Assembly: GCA_903877125.1 (NCBI GenBank)
Contig: CAIRCM010000050.1
Location: 1 to 36,484, forward strand
Direction of reading: 5' to 3'
DNA length: 36,484 nt
From: an uncultured Acetobacteraceae bacterium
GTDB taxonomy: Bacteria; Pseudomonadota; Alphaproteobacteria; Acetobacterales; Acetobacteraceae
Both the position numbers and the translations under genes were made by a program. The notes under the pieces were generated by a model, which searched no databases, had not been told where the DNA came from, and saw nothing but the letters and a program-made list of their open reading frames with translations. This document shows, in pieces, positions 1 through 10,883 of this stretch (its first letter is position 1; every line of letters starts with the position of its first letter).

Positions 1-53
1 CGACTTCCGCTGCGCGGAGCTTGAAAAGTCGTGGTTGCCGGCATTCGCCGGCA
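1..53. repeat. Two small palindromes at the left edge (REP-like)
   Basis: Positions 36-42 and 47-53 form a 7-bp inverted repeat (GCCGGC core) around an ATTC loop, a shape common in dispersed extragenic palindromes of GC-rich proteobacteria. Just before it, 1-6 (CGACTT) is complementary to 26-31, with an inner TCCGC/GCGGA pair at 6-10 and 14-18. This may be the terminator or repeat downstream of a gene left of the window. Whether copies exist elsewhere cannot be seen here. Confidence 0.45.
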
Positions 54-74
54 TGACGATATGGGTCGGGCCAC

Positions 75-103
75 GAGTCAGGGTTTCGCGCGGTTGGTAT
101 AAT
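75..103 (+). promoter_or_regulatory. Extended -10 sigma-70 type promoter for the acetyltransferase gene
   Basis: A perfect TATAAT lies at 98-103 and is preceded by TG with one intervening base (95-97), an extended -10 element. A weak -35 (GAGTCA, 75-80, 3 of 6 matches) sits 17 bases upstream. Transcription would start near 110, only about 13 bases before the TTG start at 123, so the leader would be very short. Confidence 0.5.
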
Positions 104-122
104 CTGTTAAAGAAATCTCAAT

Positions 123-746
123 TTGACGAAAATCGTGATCTTCGCAACCGGATCGCCGGTGCTGGTCGATGTCGAGGAAAGCATCGCCCGCGCCGGCCTG
201 GAAATCGCGGCCGGCATCCGGAACCGGGACCTGTTCAGTTATTTGTCAGACACGACCCGCCTCATTGTGCCCGGGATGGTCGATGAGACGATAACATCTG
301 TACCTTTTCTGATCCCACTGTTCGCCCCCGCCAACCGTCTGGTCGCCTACCAGGAAGCAACGTGCCTGGGCTTCGCCCATCCCCATACGCTTGTCGATCC
401 AACCGCGATCGTCCCGCGCACCCTCGACCTCGGCGCCGGCACCTACATCAACGCAGGTTGCCTCCTCGGCGCGAAAAGCTGCCTCGGCGCGTTCGCCTTC
501 GTGAACCGGGGCGCCAGCATCGGCCACCACGCGGCAATCGGCGATTTCGTCTCGATCGGGCCCGGCGCCGTCATCGCCGGTCAGGTCACCATCGGCGACG
601 GCGTGATGATCGGCGCCGGCGCCACCATCCTGCCCGGCATTTCGATCGGGGACCGCGCCGCGATCGGTGCCGGTTCGGTGGTCACCCGCGATGTACCGCC
701 CGGCTGCCGCGTCGTCGGCAATCCCGCGCGTGGAGAAACAGCCTGA
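123..746 (+). CDS. NeuD/PglD-like sugar O/N-acetyltransferase (left-handed beta-helix)
   Basis: The 207-residue protein resembles the NeuD/PglD acetyltransferases that acetylate sialic-acid-like or bacillosamine-type nucleotide sugars in the cytoplasm. An N-terminal Rossmann-like part (IVIFATG, about residues 3-60) is followed by a hexapeptide-repeat beta-helix (about 85-200) with many I-G-x-G/A turns. A GHH segment fits the PglD catalytic histidine, and the GNPAR ending is typical of the family. The start is TTG at 123; the next candidate (GTG at 138) would cut the first beta strand. Upstream is only an A-rich weak ribosome site. The stop overlaps the next ATG by one base (TGATG), so the two genes are probably translationally coupled. 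The acceptor sugar is unknown. Confidence 0.85.
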   Translation: MTKIVIFATGSPVLVDVEESIARAGLEIAAGIRNRDLFSYLSDTTRLIVPGMVDETITSVPFLIPLFAPANRLVAYQEATCLGFAHPHTLVDPTAIVPRTLDLGAGTYINAGCLLGAKSCLGAFAFVNRGASIGHHAAIGDFVSIGPGAVIAGQVTIGDGVMIGAGATILPGISIGDRAAIGAGSVVTRDVPPGCRVVGNPARGETA

Positions 747-1789
747 TGTCGCAAGGACTTCCCATCATCATCGGCCGTCCCGGCGACCCGCCGCCGACGG
801 TGTCGGTGCTGGTGAAGTCCTACAATCACGCCGCCTATGTCCGCCAGACGATCGACAGCATCCTGACCCAGTCGTTCCAGGATTTCGAAATCGTCGTGAC
901 CGACGATGCCTCCACCGACGGCACCGCCGATATCGTCCGGTCCTATCGCGACCCCCGCATCAAGCTGGAGGTCTCGCCCGTCAATCTCGGCATCTCCGGC
1001 GCCATGAATGCCACCATCGCCCGCGCTCGGGGACGTTATCTGGCGATCCTGAACTCGGACGACTGGGCCTTACCCGATCGCCTGAAACAGCAGGTGTCCT
1101 TCCTGGACAGCCATGACGACGTCGCGCTGGTCTTTGGCCAACCACGGATCGTGGGGGAGCACAACGAACCCGCGACCGCCTATAACGATTTCGCTCGCCC
1201 ATTGCGATTTCGCGACATGTCGCGCTTTACCTGGTTGCGGGATTTCTTCGTCAACGTCAATTGCCTGTCGGCGCCCACGGCGATGATCCGCCGCGAGGCT
1301 TATAAAACGGTCGGCCCCTACGATCGCCGGCTTACGAATATGCAGGATTTCGATATGTGGATCCGGATGCTGATCGCCGGGTTCAACATCCATCTGCTCC
1401 CCGAGGAAGTCACGGCGGTGCGAATCCGCGCCGATGGCGGGAACATGAGCGCACCGAACCTCGACAGAAATAATCGGTCCGGTTATGAACTGATCAAGAT
1501 CTTGTGGCACTACGCGCGGATGGACGAACGGCTCCTGGAAAACGTTTTCGGGTCATTACTTCTGCTGCCACGCACCGACGGGCGCCCGGCGCCGCTGCGA
1601 CTGGCCGAACTGGCCTTGCGCGACGGGCGTCCGGAGTATGACGTCTTCGGTTTGGACCTGCTCCATGAACACGCCACCGAGCAGGCGGATTTCGATTGGT
1701 TGCGGGAACTGACGGCCGCGCGCGATCCGCGCGGGGTGCGCCGCATCGCCGGACTGCTGGATACCGTGGCGGCGCTGAAACGGACTTGA
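746..1789 (+). CDS. Family 2 glycosyltransferase
   Basis: The 347-residue protein has a GT-A fold N-terminal domain. It opens with TVSVLVKSYNHAAYV, followed by the nucleotide-sugar binding DDASTDGT motif and the metal-binding NSDDWALP motif (DxD equivalent). QDFDMWIRM fits the acidic catalytic-base region. About 90 C-terminal residues have no recognised motif. The ATG at 746 overlaps the stop of the acetyltransferase gene, implying a two-gene operon that makes or modifies a glycan. No membrane segment is visible, so it should act in the cytosol or at the inner face of the membrane. Donor and acceptor cannot be predicted. It ends one base from the convergent solute-binding protein gene, with no terminator between them. 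Confidence 0.88.
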   Translation: MSQGLPIIIGRPGDPPPTVSVLVKSYNHAAYVRQTIDSILTQSFQDFEIVVTDDASTDGTADIVRSYRDPRIKLEVSPVNLGISGAMNATIARARGRYLAILNSDDWALPDRLKQQVSFLDSHDDVALVFGQPRIVGEHNEPATAYNDFARPLRFRDMSRFTWLRDFFVNVNCLSAPTAMIRREAYKTVGPYDRRLTNMQDFDMWIRMLIAGFNIHLLPEEVTAVRIRADGGNMSAPNLDRNNRSGYELIKILWHYARMDERLLENVFGSLLLLPRTDGRPAPLRLAELALRDGRPEYDVFGLDLLHEHATEQADFDWLRELTAARDPRGVRRIAGLLDTVAALKRT

Positions 1790-1790
1790 T

Positions 1791-3359
1791 TTACCCCTTC
1801 TTCAATCCCCAGAACGCCGGATACGGCGTCCGCACGATCCCGGCGATGTTTTCCCGATAGGCCGTCGGCATCGTGACCTGTCCCAAGGGTATCCCCGGCA
1901 CGAACTCGAATGCCCGCCGCTGAATCCGCTCCGCCGCCGCAAGCTGTGCCCCGAGGTCCGGGGCATCGAACCATTGTTGCCGTAACGTTTCCAGTTCCGG
2001 ATCGGTCGGCCAGCCGAACGCCGCCCCCTTGCCATTCGCGCGCAGCGCCAGCGCGTTCCCCGGGTTGGACGAGTTCAGGACCGTCCAGATCTGCGCCACC
2101 GCGTTCCACCCGCCCGCCGCCGGCGCCGCCTGGTTCACCCGCCGTGTCATCAGCGACCCGAAATCCATCTCCCGGAAATCGACGTTCACCCCGATCGATT
2201 GCAGCGTCGAGAGCACCACATGGGCCAGTTCGGCGAAGGGCGGCGAGTCCGTCGGCGACATCACCAGCACCGGCTCGCCTTTGTAGCCGGACTCCGCCAC
2301 CAGCCGCCGCGCCAACGCCAGGTCACGGGGGCCGGTCAGCGCGTCCAACCCTGCCTTGTTTGCCATTGGCGTGCCCTCGGTGAAGTAGCCGCAGGGTATG
2401 CGCGTCAGTTCCATCTGGTCGCCGACAATCGATTGGACGAAGGCCTTCTGGTCGATCGCCGGCAGCAGCGCCCGCCGGAACGCCGGATTATCGAACGGCG
2501 GATGCAGATGGTTCAGCGCCAGCACGCAGAAATGCGGCCAATTCAACGCCTTCACCACCACCCCTGGGGAGCCCTTCAACTGCGGCAGCAGATCGGTCAA
2601 TGGCCACTCGATCCAATCCACCTCGCCCTTGCGCAACGCCGCGACTGCTGTCGCCGGATCGGGCTGGACCACCCATTCCACCCGATCGACATACGCCACC
2701 TTGCCGCCCGCCAGCGTCGACGGCGGCTCCTGCCGCGGCACATACCTGTCGAACTTCGCCCAGGCCGCGCTGGCGCCCGATACCCATTCGCCCGGCAGGA
2801 ACCGGAACGGTCCCGAGCCCACGAAGTCCTTCACCTGTTCCGAGGCCGGTGTTTTCGCCTGCCGCTCCGGCATCATGAAGCAGGGGCGGGAGGCGAAGGC
2901 GAACAGCATCTGCGGAAATGGTTTCTTCAGCCGGATTTCGAAGCGCTTGTCGTCCAGCGCCCTCATCTCCTGCGTGACCGCCGCCAGCGCCTGCCCGAAC
3001 GGATCCTTCACCGTCCATCGCGCGATCGAGGTCGTGCAATCAATCGCCCGCACCTTCTCCCCATCGTGGAACAGCAGCCCGTCGCGCAATGTGAACGTCC
3101 AGGTCAGCCCGTCGGAGGACGTTTCGTGCCCGGCACACATTTGCGGATGCGGCATGAAATGCTCATCGATGCCGTACAGCATGTCATAGACCAGATACCC
3201 GCACGCCATGCTCGCGCCGGTCACGGTCCAGACGGGATCGAGTTGTGTCAGGTTGACGTAGGGCACGAGACGTATCGTCCGAGCGGCGCTTTGCCCAAGG
3301 GCCGGCCGCGCCAGGGCGGCGGTGGAAACGGCGCCCGTTAAGACGGTTCTGCGACGCAT
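1791..3359 (-). CDS. ABC transporter substrate-binding protein, family 5 (peptide/nickel type)
   Basis: The 522-residue periplasmic binding protein begins with a Tat-like signal (MRRRTVLTGAVSTAAL, cleavage probably after ALGQ near residue 23). Family 5 features follow: the early LDPVWTVTG region, LRDGLLFHDGEKVRA, a DFVGSGPFRF segment, and a late FNNPAFRRAL-like helix (FDNPAFRRALLPAIDQ). Family members capture oligopeptides, nickel or other small solutes for an ABC permease. Here no permease or ATPase gene is adjacent, so the protein is an orphan or works with a distant transporter. A strong GGGAGGA ribosome site lies five bases before the ATG. The ligand is unknown. Confidence 0.9.
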   Translation of the reverse strand: MRRRTVLTGAVSTAALARPALGQSAARTIRLVPYVNLTQLDPVWTVTGASMACGYLVYDMLYGIDEHFMPHPQMCAGHETSSDGLTWTFTLRDGLLFHDGEKVRAIDCTTSIARWTVKDPFGQALAAVTQEMRALDDKRFEIRLKKPFPQMLFAFASRPCFMMPERQAKTPASEQVKDFVGSGPFRFLPGEWVSGASAAWAKFDRYVPRQEPPSTLAGGKVAYVDRVEWVVQPDPATAVAALRKGEVDWIEWPLTDLLPQLKGSPGVVVKALNWPHFCVLALNHLHPPFDNPAFRRALLPAIDQKAFVQSIVGDQMELTRIPCGYFTEGTPMANKAGLDALTGPRDLALARRLVAESGYKGEPVLVMSPTDSPPFAELAHVVLSTLQSIGVNVDFREMDFGSLMTRRVNQAAPAAGGWNAVAQIWTVLNSSNPGNALALRANGKGAAFGWPTDPELETLRQQWFDAPDLGAQLAAAERIQRRAFEFVPGIPLGQVTMPTAYRENIAGIVRTPYPAFWGLKKG

Positions 3360-3382
3360 GGCATCCTCCCGATTATTTTAGA

Positions 3383-3426
3383 GCGTGATCGCCAGAGGTG
3401 GAACCACACGGTGGCGTGAATCACGC
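3383..3426. repeat. Imperfect inverted repeat, part of an intergenic repeat unit
   Basis: Positions 3383-3394 pair with 3412-3426, interrupted by a three-base bulge. The unit is followed by a short AT-rich spacer and then by the perfect palindrome at 3443-3483. Both halves begin with a similar word (TAGAGCGTGAT at 3379, TAGAGCACGAT at 3444). From memory the arrangement resembles dispersed intergenic palindromic units of alphaproteobacteria; a genome copy count is not available here. Confidence 0.5.
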
Positions 3427-3442
3427 GATCAAACAAAGATTT

Positions 3443-3483
3443 ATAGAGCACGATAGGGTCAACTTGACCCTATCGTGCTCTAT
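3443..3483. repeat. Perfect 20-bp inverted repeat with a one-base centre
   Basis: The arms 3443-3462 and 3464-3483 are exact reverse complements around C3463. The sequence lies between the start of the solute-binding protein gene and the gene remnant at 3622. It is followed neither by a T-run nor by a gene end, so it is not a standard terminator. It looks like a dispersed palindromic repeat or a protein-binding site. Confidence 0.8.
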
Positions 3484-3582
3484 TATCGGGAAGCATGCCG
3501 GGAATTTCGCTCCGTGTCAGTCCCCGCCCCAACCGGCCTTGGATGGGGGGCAGCGACCGGTGTACTTGATCGGGCTCAGCCG

Positions 3583-3598
3583 GTGTCTGTCCAGACAC
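3583..3598. repeat. Short perfect hairpin (7-bp stem, 2-base loop)
   Basis: GTGTCTG at 3583-3589 is complementary to CAGACAC at 3592-3598. The rest of 3484-3621 contains no recognised gene or motif. Confidence 0.4.
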
Positions 3599-3621
3599 GC
3601 GCCGCTCAGGAACCCAGCACC

Positions 3622-4010
3622 ATCTCTCGCCTCGCCGTTCTCGCCTCCGTGCTTTGCCCCGTTGCCCTGCCCGCGAAGGCAGGGCGAAGGGCAGCGGCCC
3701 GCTGGCCGGCACCTCGGTGATGGAATACGGGATGCACGACATCACCCCTGGCGCCAGCGGCTCAATAAACGGCTATTTCGAAATGACCGCGGCGAATGGG
3801 GACATCGCTTATATCGACTGGCATATCGGTGCGGTGTTCGCGCCGGGCCCCGATGGCAAGCTGGCCATGCGCTACAACGGTGCGTGGCAGATCGTCGGCG
3901 GCACGGGTCGCCTGAAGGATGCGGCGGGCGAGGGCACGTTGCGTATGGAGGTGGCTTCGGCCACCGACCGGCGCTTCATTTTCGACGGCGACGTCAACGC
4001 CAAGCCCTGA
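3622..4010 (+). pseudogene. Remnant of a secreted beta-barrel-like protein gene (frame break after the signal peptide)
   Basis: From 3622 one frame reads a credible signal peptide (SRLAVLASVLCPVALPAKA) but lacks a normal start (ATC at 3622) and stops at 3720. In another frame, from about 3690 to 4010, a well-formed domain follows: GPLAGTSVMEYGMHD, NGYFEMTAANGDIAYIDWHI, and a C-terminal GGTGRLKDAAGEGT turn reminiscent of allene-oxide-cyclase or dirigent barrels. The second frame alone could start at TTG 3654 (118 residues) but would then lack an export signal and the first barrel strands. The simplest reading is a secreted protein gene that lost its start codon and an internal segment by deletion. 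A short cytoplasmic protein remains possible. The family name is uncertain. Confidence 0.5.
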
Positions 4011-4033
4011 CGCGCGGCGGATACCGGTCCGCG

Positions 4034-5251
4034 TCAGTCCCCCGCGGCAGCGGCCGCAGCGGCCTCCTCGCGCCCCGCGACCTTCCGCGCCGTGCCCGCG
4101 CAGAACAGGCTCGCCAGCAGCAGCACCGCCACCAGCACCAGCACCAGTTCCGGATGCCCTTTGTCGATCAGATACCCGAACGGCACCGGCGTGATCGCGC
4201 CACCCAGCGGCAGGCCGGCGCTGACGAAGCCGAACACCTTGCCGATCTGGCCCGGTGGTGCGGCATCCTTCAGCATCACATCGCGCGGCGTCCGGCTCGC
4301 CCCCAAGGCGGTGCCCGAGATGAACGTCAGCACCCAGGCCCCCACGCCCAGCGGCGGCAGCCAGTTCAGCGTCAGCATCGTCACCGCCGAGAGTGTGGTC
4401 AGCGATGCCGCGAACACCAGCACCCATTTGCGGTGATGGTCGACGAACCAGCCGCCGACCAGCACGCCCGCCGTGCCGCCCACCATGTACATCGTCAGCG
4501 CGGTCGACGCGACTTTCACGTCCATGCCCTTCACCGTGTGCAGCACGGTCACCAGCCAGGACTGCACCCCGCCGCCGGCCATCGATCCCAACAGGAAGAA
4601 GGCGAAAAACAACAGGATCGAGCGGCTGAACAGCAGTTCCCGAGCGCCGACCTTGGCCGCGCCGCTGCGCACATGCTCGCGCACCTGATCCTTGAGGATC
4701 GAGCTTTGCAGCAGGATCGAGATCACCACCGGCACACCCAACAGTCCGACCAACAGCATCGCATGGCGCCAGCCGATGGTGACTGCCAGCAGTGCGATGA
4801 TCGGTGGCGCGATCGCCCCGCCCAGATTGCCGCTGAACGTGTGCAGCGCGAACGCCTTGCCCATCTGCTTCGGATCGACTGAACCCGAAAGGATCGCATA
4901 GTCCGCCGGATGCACGACCGAGTTGCCCATCCCCGAGAGCACCGCCAGCATCGGGATCTGCCAGAACGCCGTCGCCTGGCTCATCGCCGCGATCGACAGC
5001 GACATCAGCAGCGTCCCGCCCACCAGGAAGGGCCGCGCCCCGAACCGGTCCACCAGGAATCCCACGGGTGTCTGCAGGATCGCGGTCGTCCCCGACATCA
5101 TCGCCACGGTCAATCCGAGTTGGGCGAACGTGACATGAAACGTGTCCTGCCAGGCCAGAAACAGCGGCGGCAGGCAGATCACGTAGAAATGCGAAAGAAA
5201 GTGCCCGTTGCCAATCAGGATGTTGACCCGGGTGGATCGGCTCAGCGCCAT
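4034..5251 (-). CDS. MFS transporter, Fsr (fosmidomycin resistance)-like
   Basis: The 405-residue inner-membrane protein has about twelve hydrophobic segments. GFLVDRFGARPFLVG, after the second or third helix, matches the MFS motif A loop. SGSVDPKQMGKAFALHTFSGNLGGA closely resembles the equivalent loop of Fsr-type drug/proton antiporters. The ATG at 5251 has a GGGA-type ribosome site about ten bases upstream. The gene lies 62 bases downstream of the dioxygenase beta-subunit gene on the same strand, so it may import the aromatic substrate or export the product. That is contextual inference; Fsr homologues are usually drug exporters. Confidence 0.85.
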   Translation of the reverse strand: MALSRSTRVNILIGNGHFLSHFYVICLPPLFLAWQDTFHVTFAQLGLTVAMMSGTTAILQTPVGFLVDRFGARPFLVGGTLLMSLSIAAMSQATAFWQIPMLAVLSGMGNSVVHPADYAILSGSVDPKQMGKAFALHTFSGNLGGAIAPPIIALLAVTIGWRHAMLLVGLLGVPVVISILLQSSILKDQVREHVRSGAAKVGARELLFSRSILLFFAFFLLGSMAGGGVQSWLVTVLHTVKGMDVKVASTALTMYMVGGTAGVLVGGWFVDHHRKWVLVFAASLTTLSAVTMLTLNWLPPLGVGAWVLTFISGTALGASRTPRDVMLKDAAPPGQIGKVFGFVSAGLPLGGAITPVPFGYLIDKGHPELVLVLVAVLLLASLFCAGTARKVAGREEAAAAAAAGD

Positions 5252-5313
5252 GCGACGGCGTCCCTGCTATTGCGATCCACCAAAATGCGGCGGGTGCGGC
5301 GCTGCGTCAACCG

Positions 5314-5781
5314 TCACAACGGTATCGCCAGCAGCGTATCGAACCGCGAACTGTCGCAAACCACGATCCGCTCCACGAACCGCAGCGCGCCGTCATCCCG
5401 CAGACAATCGAGGTAACGCCCGGTCGCGAACAGGGTCGTCGCCCCGTCGCGCATGATGCGGGCCACGAAAAATGGCGTCTCGCAGTGAATTCCCGCCGCG
5501 TCATGGCCCAGAATCGACGGCATCCCGATCAAATGGCGGTAGGCCTGCGGCTCGTAGATATTGGCCTTTCGCAGCGCCGCGATCCGGTCCATCAGCATGC
5601 CGCGCGAATCCGCGTAGATGACCCCGGCCGCCAGCCCGTCCGCGTGATTGGCCGCCGTCGTGACTTTGTAGAGACAATCTTCGACGAAGAAATCCGGCCA
5701 GACCTCCAGCCGGTCGCTGTCGATCGCGGCGGCATAGGCGGTATTCAGCGCCGACAGGCGGAACAGCAGTTCGGCGGACAT
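5314..5781 (-). CDS. Aromatic-ring-hydroxylating dioxygenase, beta subunit
   Basis: The protein has 155 residues and an NTF2/SnoaL-like cone fold: an N-terminal helix (LLFRLSALNTAYAAAIDSD), then WPDFFVEDCLYKVTT, and the late strands FVERIVVCDSSRFDTLLAIPL typical of ring-hydroxylating oxygenase beta subunits. It stabilises the alpha-beta hexamer and carries no metal. The ATG at 5781 was chosen because a GGGGA site lies seven bases before it; a TTG at 5787 would add two residues and overlap the alpha stop. With the ATG, alpha and beta are separated by only two bases, so translation should be coupled. Confidence 0.88.
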   Translation of the reverse strand: MSAELLFRLSALNTAYAAAIDSDRLEVWPDFFVEDCLYKVTTAANHADGLAAGVIYADSRGMLMDRIAALRKANIYEPQAYRHLIGMPSILGHDAAGIHCETPFFVARIMRDGATTLFATGRYLDCLRDDGALRFVERIVVCDSSRFDTLLAIPL

Positions 5782-5783
5782 GG

Positions 5784-7037
5784 TCAAATCCCCATCAGGC
5801 CGCGATAGGCCTTCCAGAAGCCGCGCACGGATGCCTCGGTCGCCCGCGTCGCCATCGACGTCGCATCCCGCCCGCCCATCTCGACCACACCGTTCTCACC
5901 GGATGCGGCGGCCACGCCGCGCTGGACGAAGCCGCCGATGCAGCCATCCTCCATCGACACGAACCCGGCCGGCCCCGCCAGATTGCCTTGCCGCAAACGC
6001 CGCCGCCGCATGTCCGGGGTGTCGTCGGCGAACCCGACAAACGTCCAGTTCAAATCCATGCTGTCGGTCCCGCGCGGCACCGTCTGCCGCACGGCGATCG
6101 AATTATGCAGCTGCTGCAACATCGTCGCGGGGAACAGGGCCACGTTCTGCAGTTGAATATCGTCCCCGAATTCCGCCACAGCGTCGAGGAACGAGGGATC
6201 GTTCAGCCGGAATTCGTCGTCGTCGGAGCGGATGTTCTGCTGCTTGTAGACATCGTCCGACGCCTCCATCCGCCCGATCGTGGCCGAGGCATGGTGCGCC
6301 CCGTCCTCGCTGATGGTCACCCCGCCCGCCTGATTGAACCGCGTGATGCGAAACGTCGTGAAAAACAGATGCAGCAGGCTGGCATGGTAGGTGTCGCGAA
6401 TATTCTCCGCGTACAGCTTCCAGTTGTTCGGCAGGGTTTGGGTAAACCGGCCGATGACCTCCAGCTTGCGATTGAACACCCGGCGGATCTTCGCGGCGAT
6501 CGGCGGGGTGAGATAGTCCTCCAGCGACGGCGCGGCCGGATCGACCGTCCCGAACACCAGCCCGCCGATCGTTTCGGCGCGCAGCTTGCGTGGGCCGTGG
6601 TCCTCCACCCGGAAATCCTCCGGCATGCCGCCCTTGCCGGCCACGCCGCGCTGAAACGCGACCGAGCACAGATTGCCTTTCAGGTCATAGCGCCACGCGT
6701 GATAAACGCAGGTGAAATCCTTCACGGTGCCACGGTTCGCGAAGGCGATCAGCGCCCCCCTGTGCGCGCAGCGGTTTTCGAACGCGTGGATCGCCCCGTT
6801 TTCCCCGCGCACGACAATGACCGGCATGTCGCCGACCGCCGTGGTGCGATAGTCGCCGGTATTCTCGATCTCCACTTCCAGGCACAGGAAATGCCACGCC
6901 GGCCCCTCGAAAATCTTCCGCTGCTCGGCGCGCAGGATCTCCGGGTCCTGATACAGCCAGAAGGGCACACGGCTGATACCCGCCGGCCAGGATTGCGGCA
7001 TCGCGCTGGTGTCGGGCGACACGTTGGTGTCCGGCAT
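5784..7037 (-). CDS. Rieske non-heme iron oxygenase, alpha subunit
   Basis: The 417-residue catalytic subunit has an N-terminal Rieske [2Fe-2S] domain with C90-x-H92 and C110-x2-H113 (CAHRG and CVYHAW). The mononuclear iron site is at N212/D215-x2-H218-x4-H223 (ENIRDTYHASLLH), with a likely third ligand, D364, in SMEDGCIGGF. The enzyme dihydroxylates or monooxygenates an aromatic or related ring using O2 and electrons from a separate reductase. No ferredoxin or reductase gene is next to it, so it depends on electron carriers encoded elsewhere. The best guess at substrate is an aromatic acid or amine (anthranilate/salicylate-like group), from general appearance only. A GGAG site lies about eight bases before the ATG. 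Confidence 0.92.
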   Translation of the reverse strand: MPDTNVSPDTSAMPQSWPAGISRVPFWLYQDPEILRAEQRKIFEGPAWHFLCLEVEIENTGDYRTTAVGDMPVIVVRGENGAIHAFENRCAHRGALIAFANRGTVKDFTCVYHAWRYDLKGNLCSVAFQRGVAGKGGMPEDFRVEDHGPRKLRAETIGGLVFGTVDPAAPSLEDYLTPPIAAKIRRVFNRKLEVIGRFTQTLPNNWKLYAENIRDTYHASLLHLFFTTFRITRFNQAGGVTISEDGAHHASATIGRMEASDDVYKQQNIRSDDDEFRLNDPSFLDAVAEFGDDIQLQNVALFPATMLQQLHNSIAVRQTVPRGTDSMDLNWTFVGFADDTPDMRRRRLRQGNLAGPAGFVSMEDGCIGGFVQRGVAAASGENGVVEMGGRDATSMATRATEASVRGFWKAYRGLMGI

Positions 7038-7094
7038 GGTCCGTCTCCGCGGTTTTTGTTCTGACGGAGATTGATCACCGCGCGGGGCGCGACG

Positions 7095-7747
7095 TCAATG
7101 CTGGAACAGCACCACGTACAACCAGATGCCCTGCGCCAGGATCCCGCACCAGATCAGCACAATCGCCTTGATCGACAGGCCGCTCGGCTGCAGCGCCGCC
7201 AATCTTGCCTGTGCGTTTTCAGGCGGTGGAGCCGCCGCCGGTCCCGCCGACAAGGGCCGGCGCGCGTTCAGTTCCTCGGTCAAAGCCGCGATTGTGACGG
7301 TCAAGGCGCCACCCACGGCGAACTCTGTCTTGCGGCGCAAATTCCGGCTCACCTTGTCCCCGGTGATGCGCGCCACCGCCACCGGCACCCGCTTCTGCCC
7401 GAGGAACGACACGGCAAACCCGGAGAGACTGGACCACTCCGCCCAGCGCTTACCCCCGATCGCACCTTCGACCATTACGCCCTTGTCCGAAATCGTGACC
7501 CGAGGCATCCCCCGCGCCGCACCGACGATGGTCTTCGAGGCCAGCCAGCCGCAATAAACGGCGACCGCCCCCATGACCATCGCGGCCGTCGTCGACGACG
7601 ACAGCCCCATGACCCGAGCGCCGTCCCGCGCCATCCCGTCGGAGACAACCGATATCGTCGCCGCCACGACGGAGGCGAACATGAACGTGAAAAACCCCGC
7701 CATGCACCAGGCATTGGCGGGGTCGGCCTTATGGACCGTGTCCGTCA

Positions 7748-7748
<1 letters not shown>
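7095..7748 (-). CDS. Membrane protein of unknown function, translationally coupled to ppdK
   Basis: I do not recognise a family. The 217-residue product has two N-terminal hydrophobic segments (about residues 15-35 and 48-68), then a soluble beta-rich stretch (VTISDKGVMVEG, WAEWSSLSGFAV) that recalls PH-like membrane-protein domains. A Pro/Ala-rich linker follows, then a C-terminal transmembrane segment (AIVLIWCGILAQGIWLYVVLF). The GTG start at 7748 shares its first base with the ppdK stop (TAGTG), which argues for coupling; a GGACGG site lies just upstream. A longer reading up to 7898 would run through the ppdK 3' end with low-complexity sequence and is rejected. Confidence 0.7.
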
Positions 7749-10411
<2,663 letters not shown>

Positions 10412-10652
10412 AATCAGGCGCCTACTGGTACGAAATTGGCCGCGATCGGTTGCAGCGCACAGGCGGCCGGGAGCCTTGCCGTGGCGATACACCCCGTGCA
10501 GCCGTGATGCGCCGCACCCTTAAACTGTTCTGCAAGGCTGCCGCAAGCAGGGGTTCGGAGGTGTCATTCGACATCGCGCACACTTCGTCGTGGCGATTCC
10601 TGCAACCGTCCCCTAAGGTTCGCATGCCACATCTTGGCGAAGGCAGGACCGT

Positions 10653-10883
10653 ATGACGAGCCTATTGGAAACCGCCGTCTCGGCAGCCCGCACGCTCCCA
10701 CCCGACATGCAAGACGACATCGCCCGGATTGTCCTGCGGCTGGCCACCGACGAGGATCCGACGCCTGTCGCCCTGACGCCGGCCGAGCATGCGGCAATTG
10801 TTGTTTCTCTGGACGAAGCAGCGCGGGGAGAGTTCGCGACCGAAGCCGAAGTCGTGTCGGTCTGGTCAAAATTCGGACTGTGA
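10653..10883 (+). CDS. Antitoxin, ParD/RelB-like
   Basis: The 76-residue protein is acidic and helical. The N-terminus (LLETAVSAARTLPPDMQDDIARIVLRL) resembles the LP-x-x-x-Q-D-D-I-A helix of small RelB/ParD-like antitoxins. The C-terminal LTPAEHAAIVVSLDEAARGEFATEAEVVSVWSKFGL is the usual tail that wraps around a ParE toxin. The ATG has an AGGA site about seven bases upstream. Its stop overlaps the GTG of the toxin gene (GTGA), the standard coupled antitoxin-toxin layout. It should neutralise the toxin and, with it, may repress its own promoter. No classical DNA-binding motif is obvious. Confidence 0.85.
   Translation: MTSLLETAVSAARTLPPDMQDDIARIVLRLATDEDPTPVALTPAEHAAIVVSLDEAARGEFATEAEVVSVWSKFGL

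Noticed and set aside
3398-4882. 494-codon plus-strand open frame from the repeat region into the MFS gene
   Set aside because: It passes through palindromic repeats and the antisense of the MFS gene. The predicted protein is Gln/His/Arg-rich without structure.
10412-10652. Possible small genes in the gap between ppdK and the parD-like gene
   Set aside because: Short frames exist on both strands but none has a good ribosome site or family likeness; I see only non-coding sequence.
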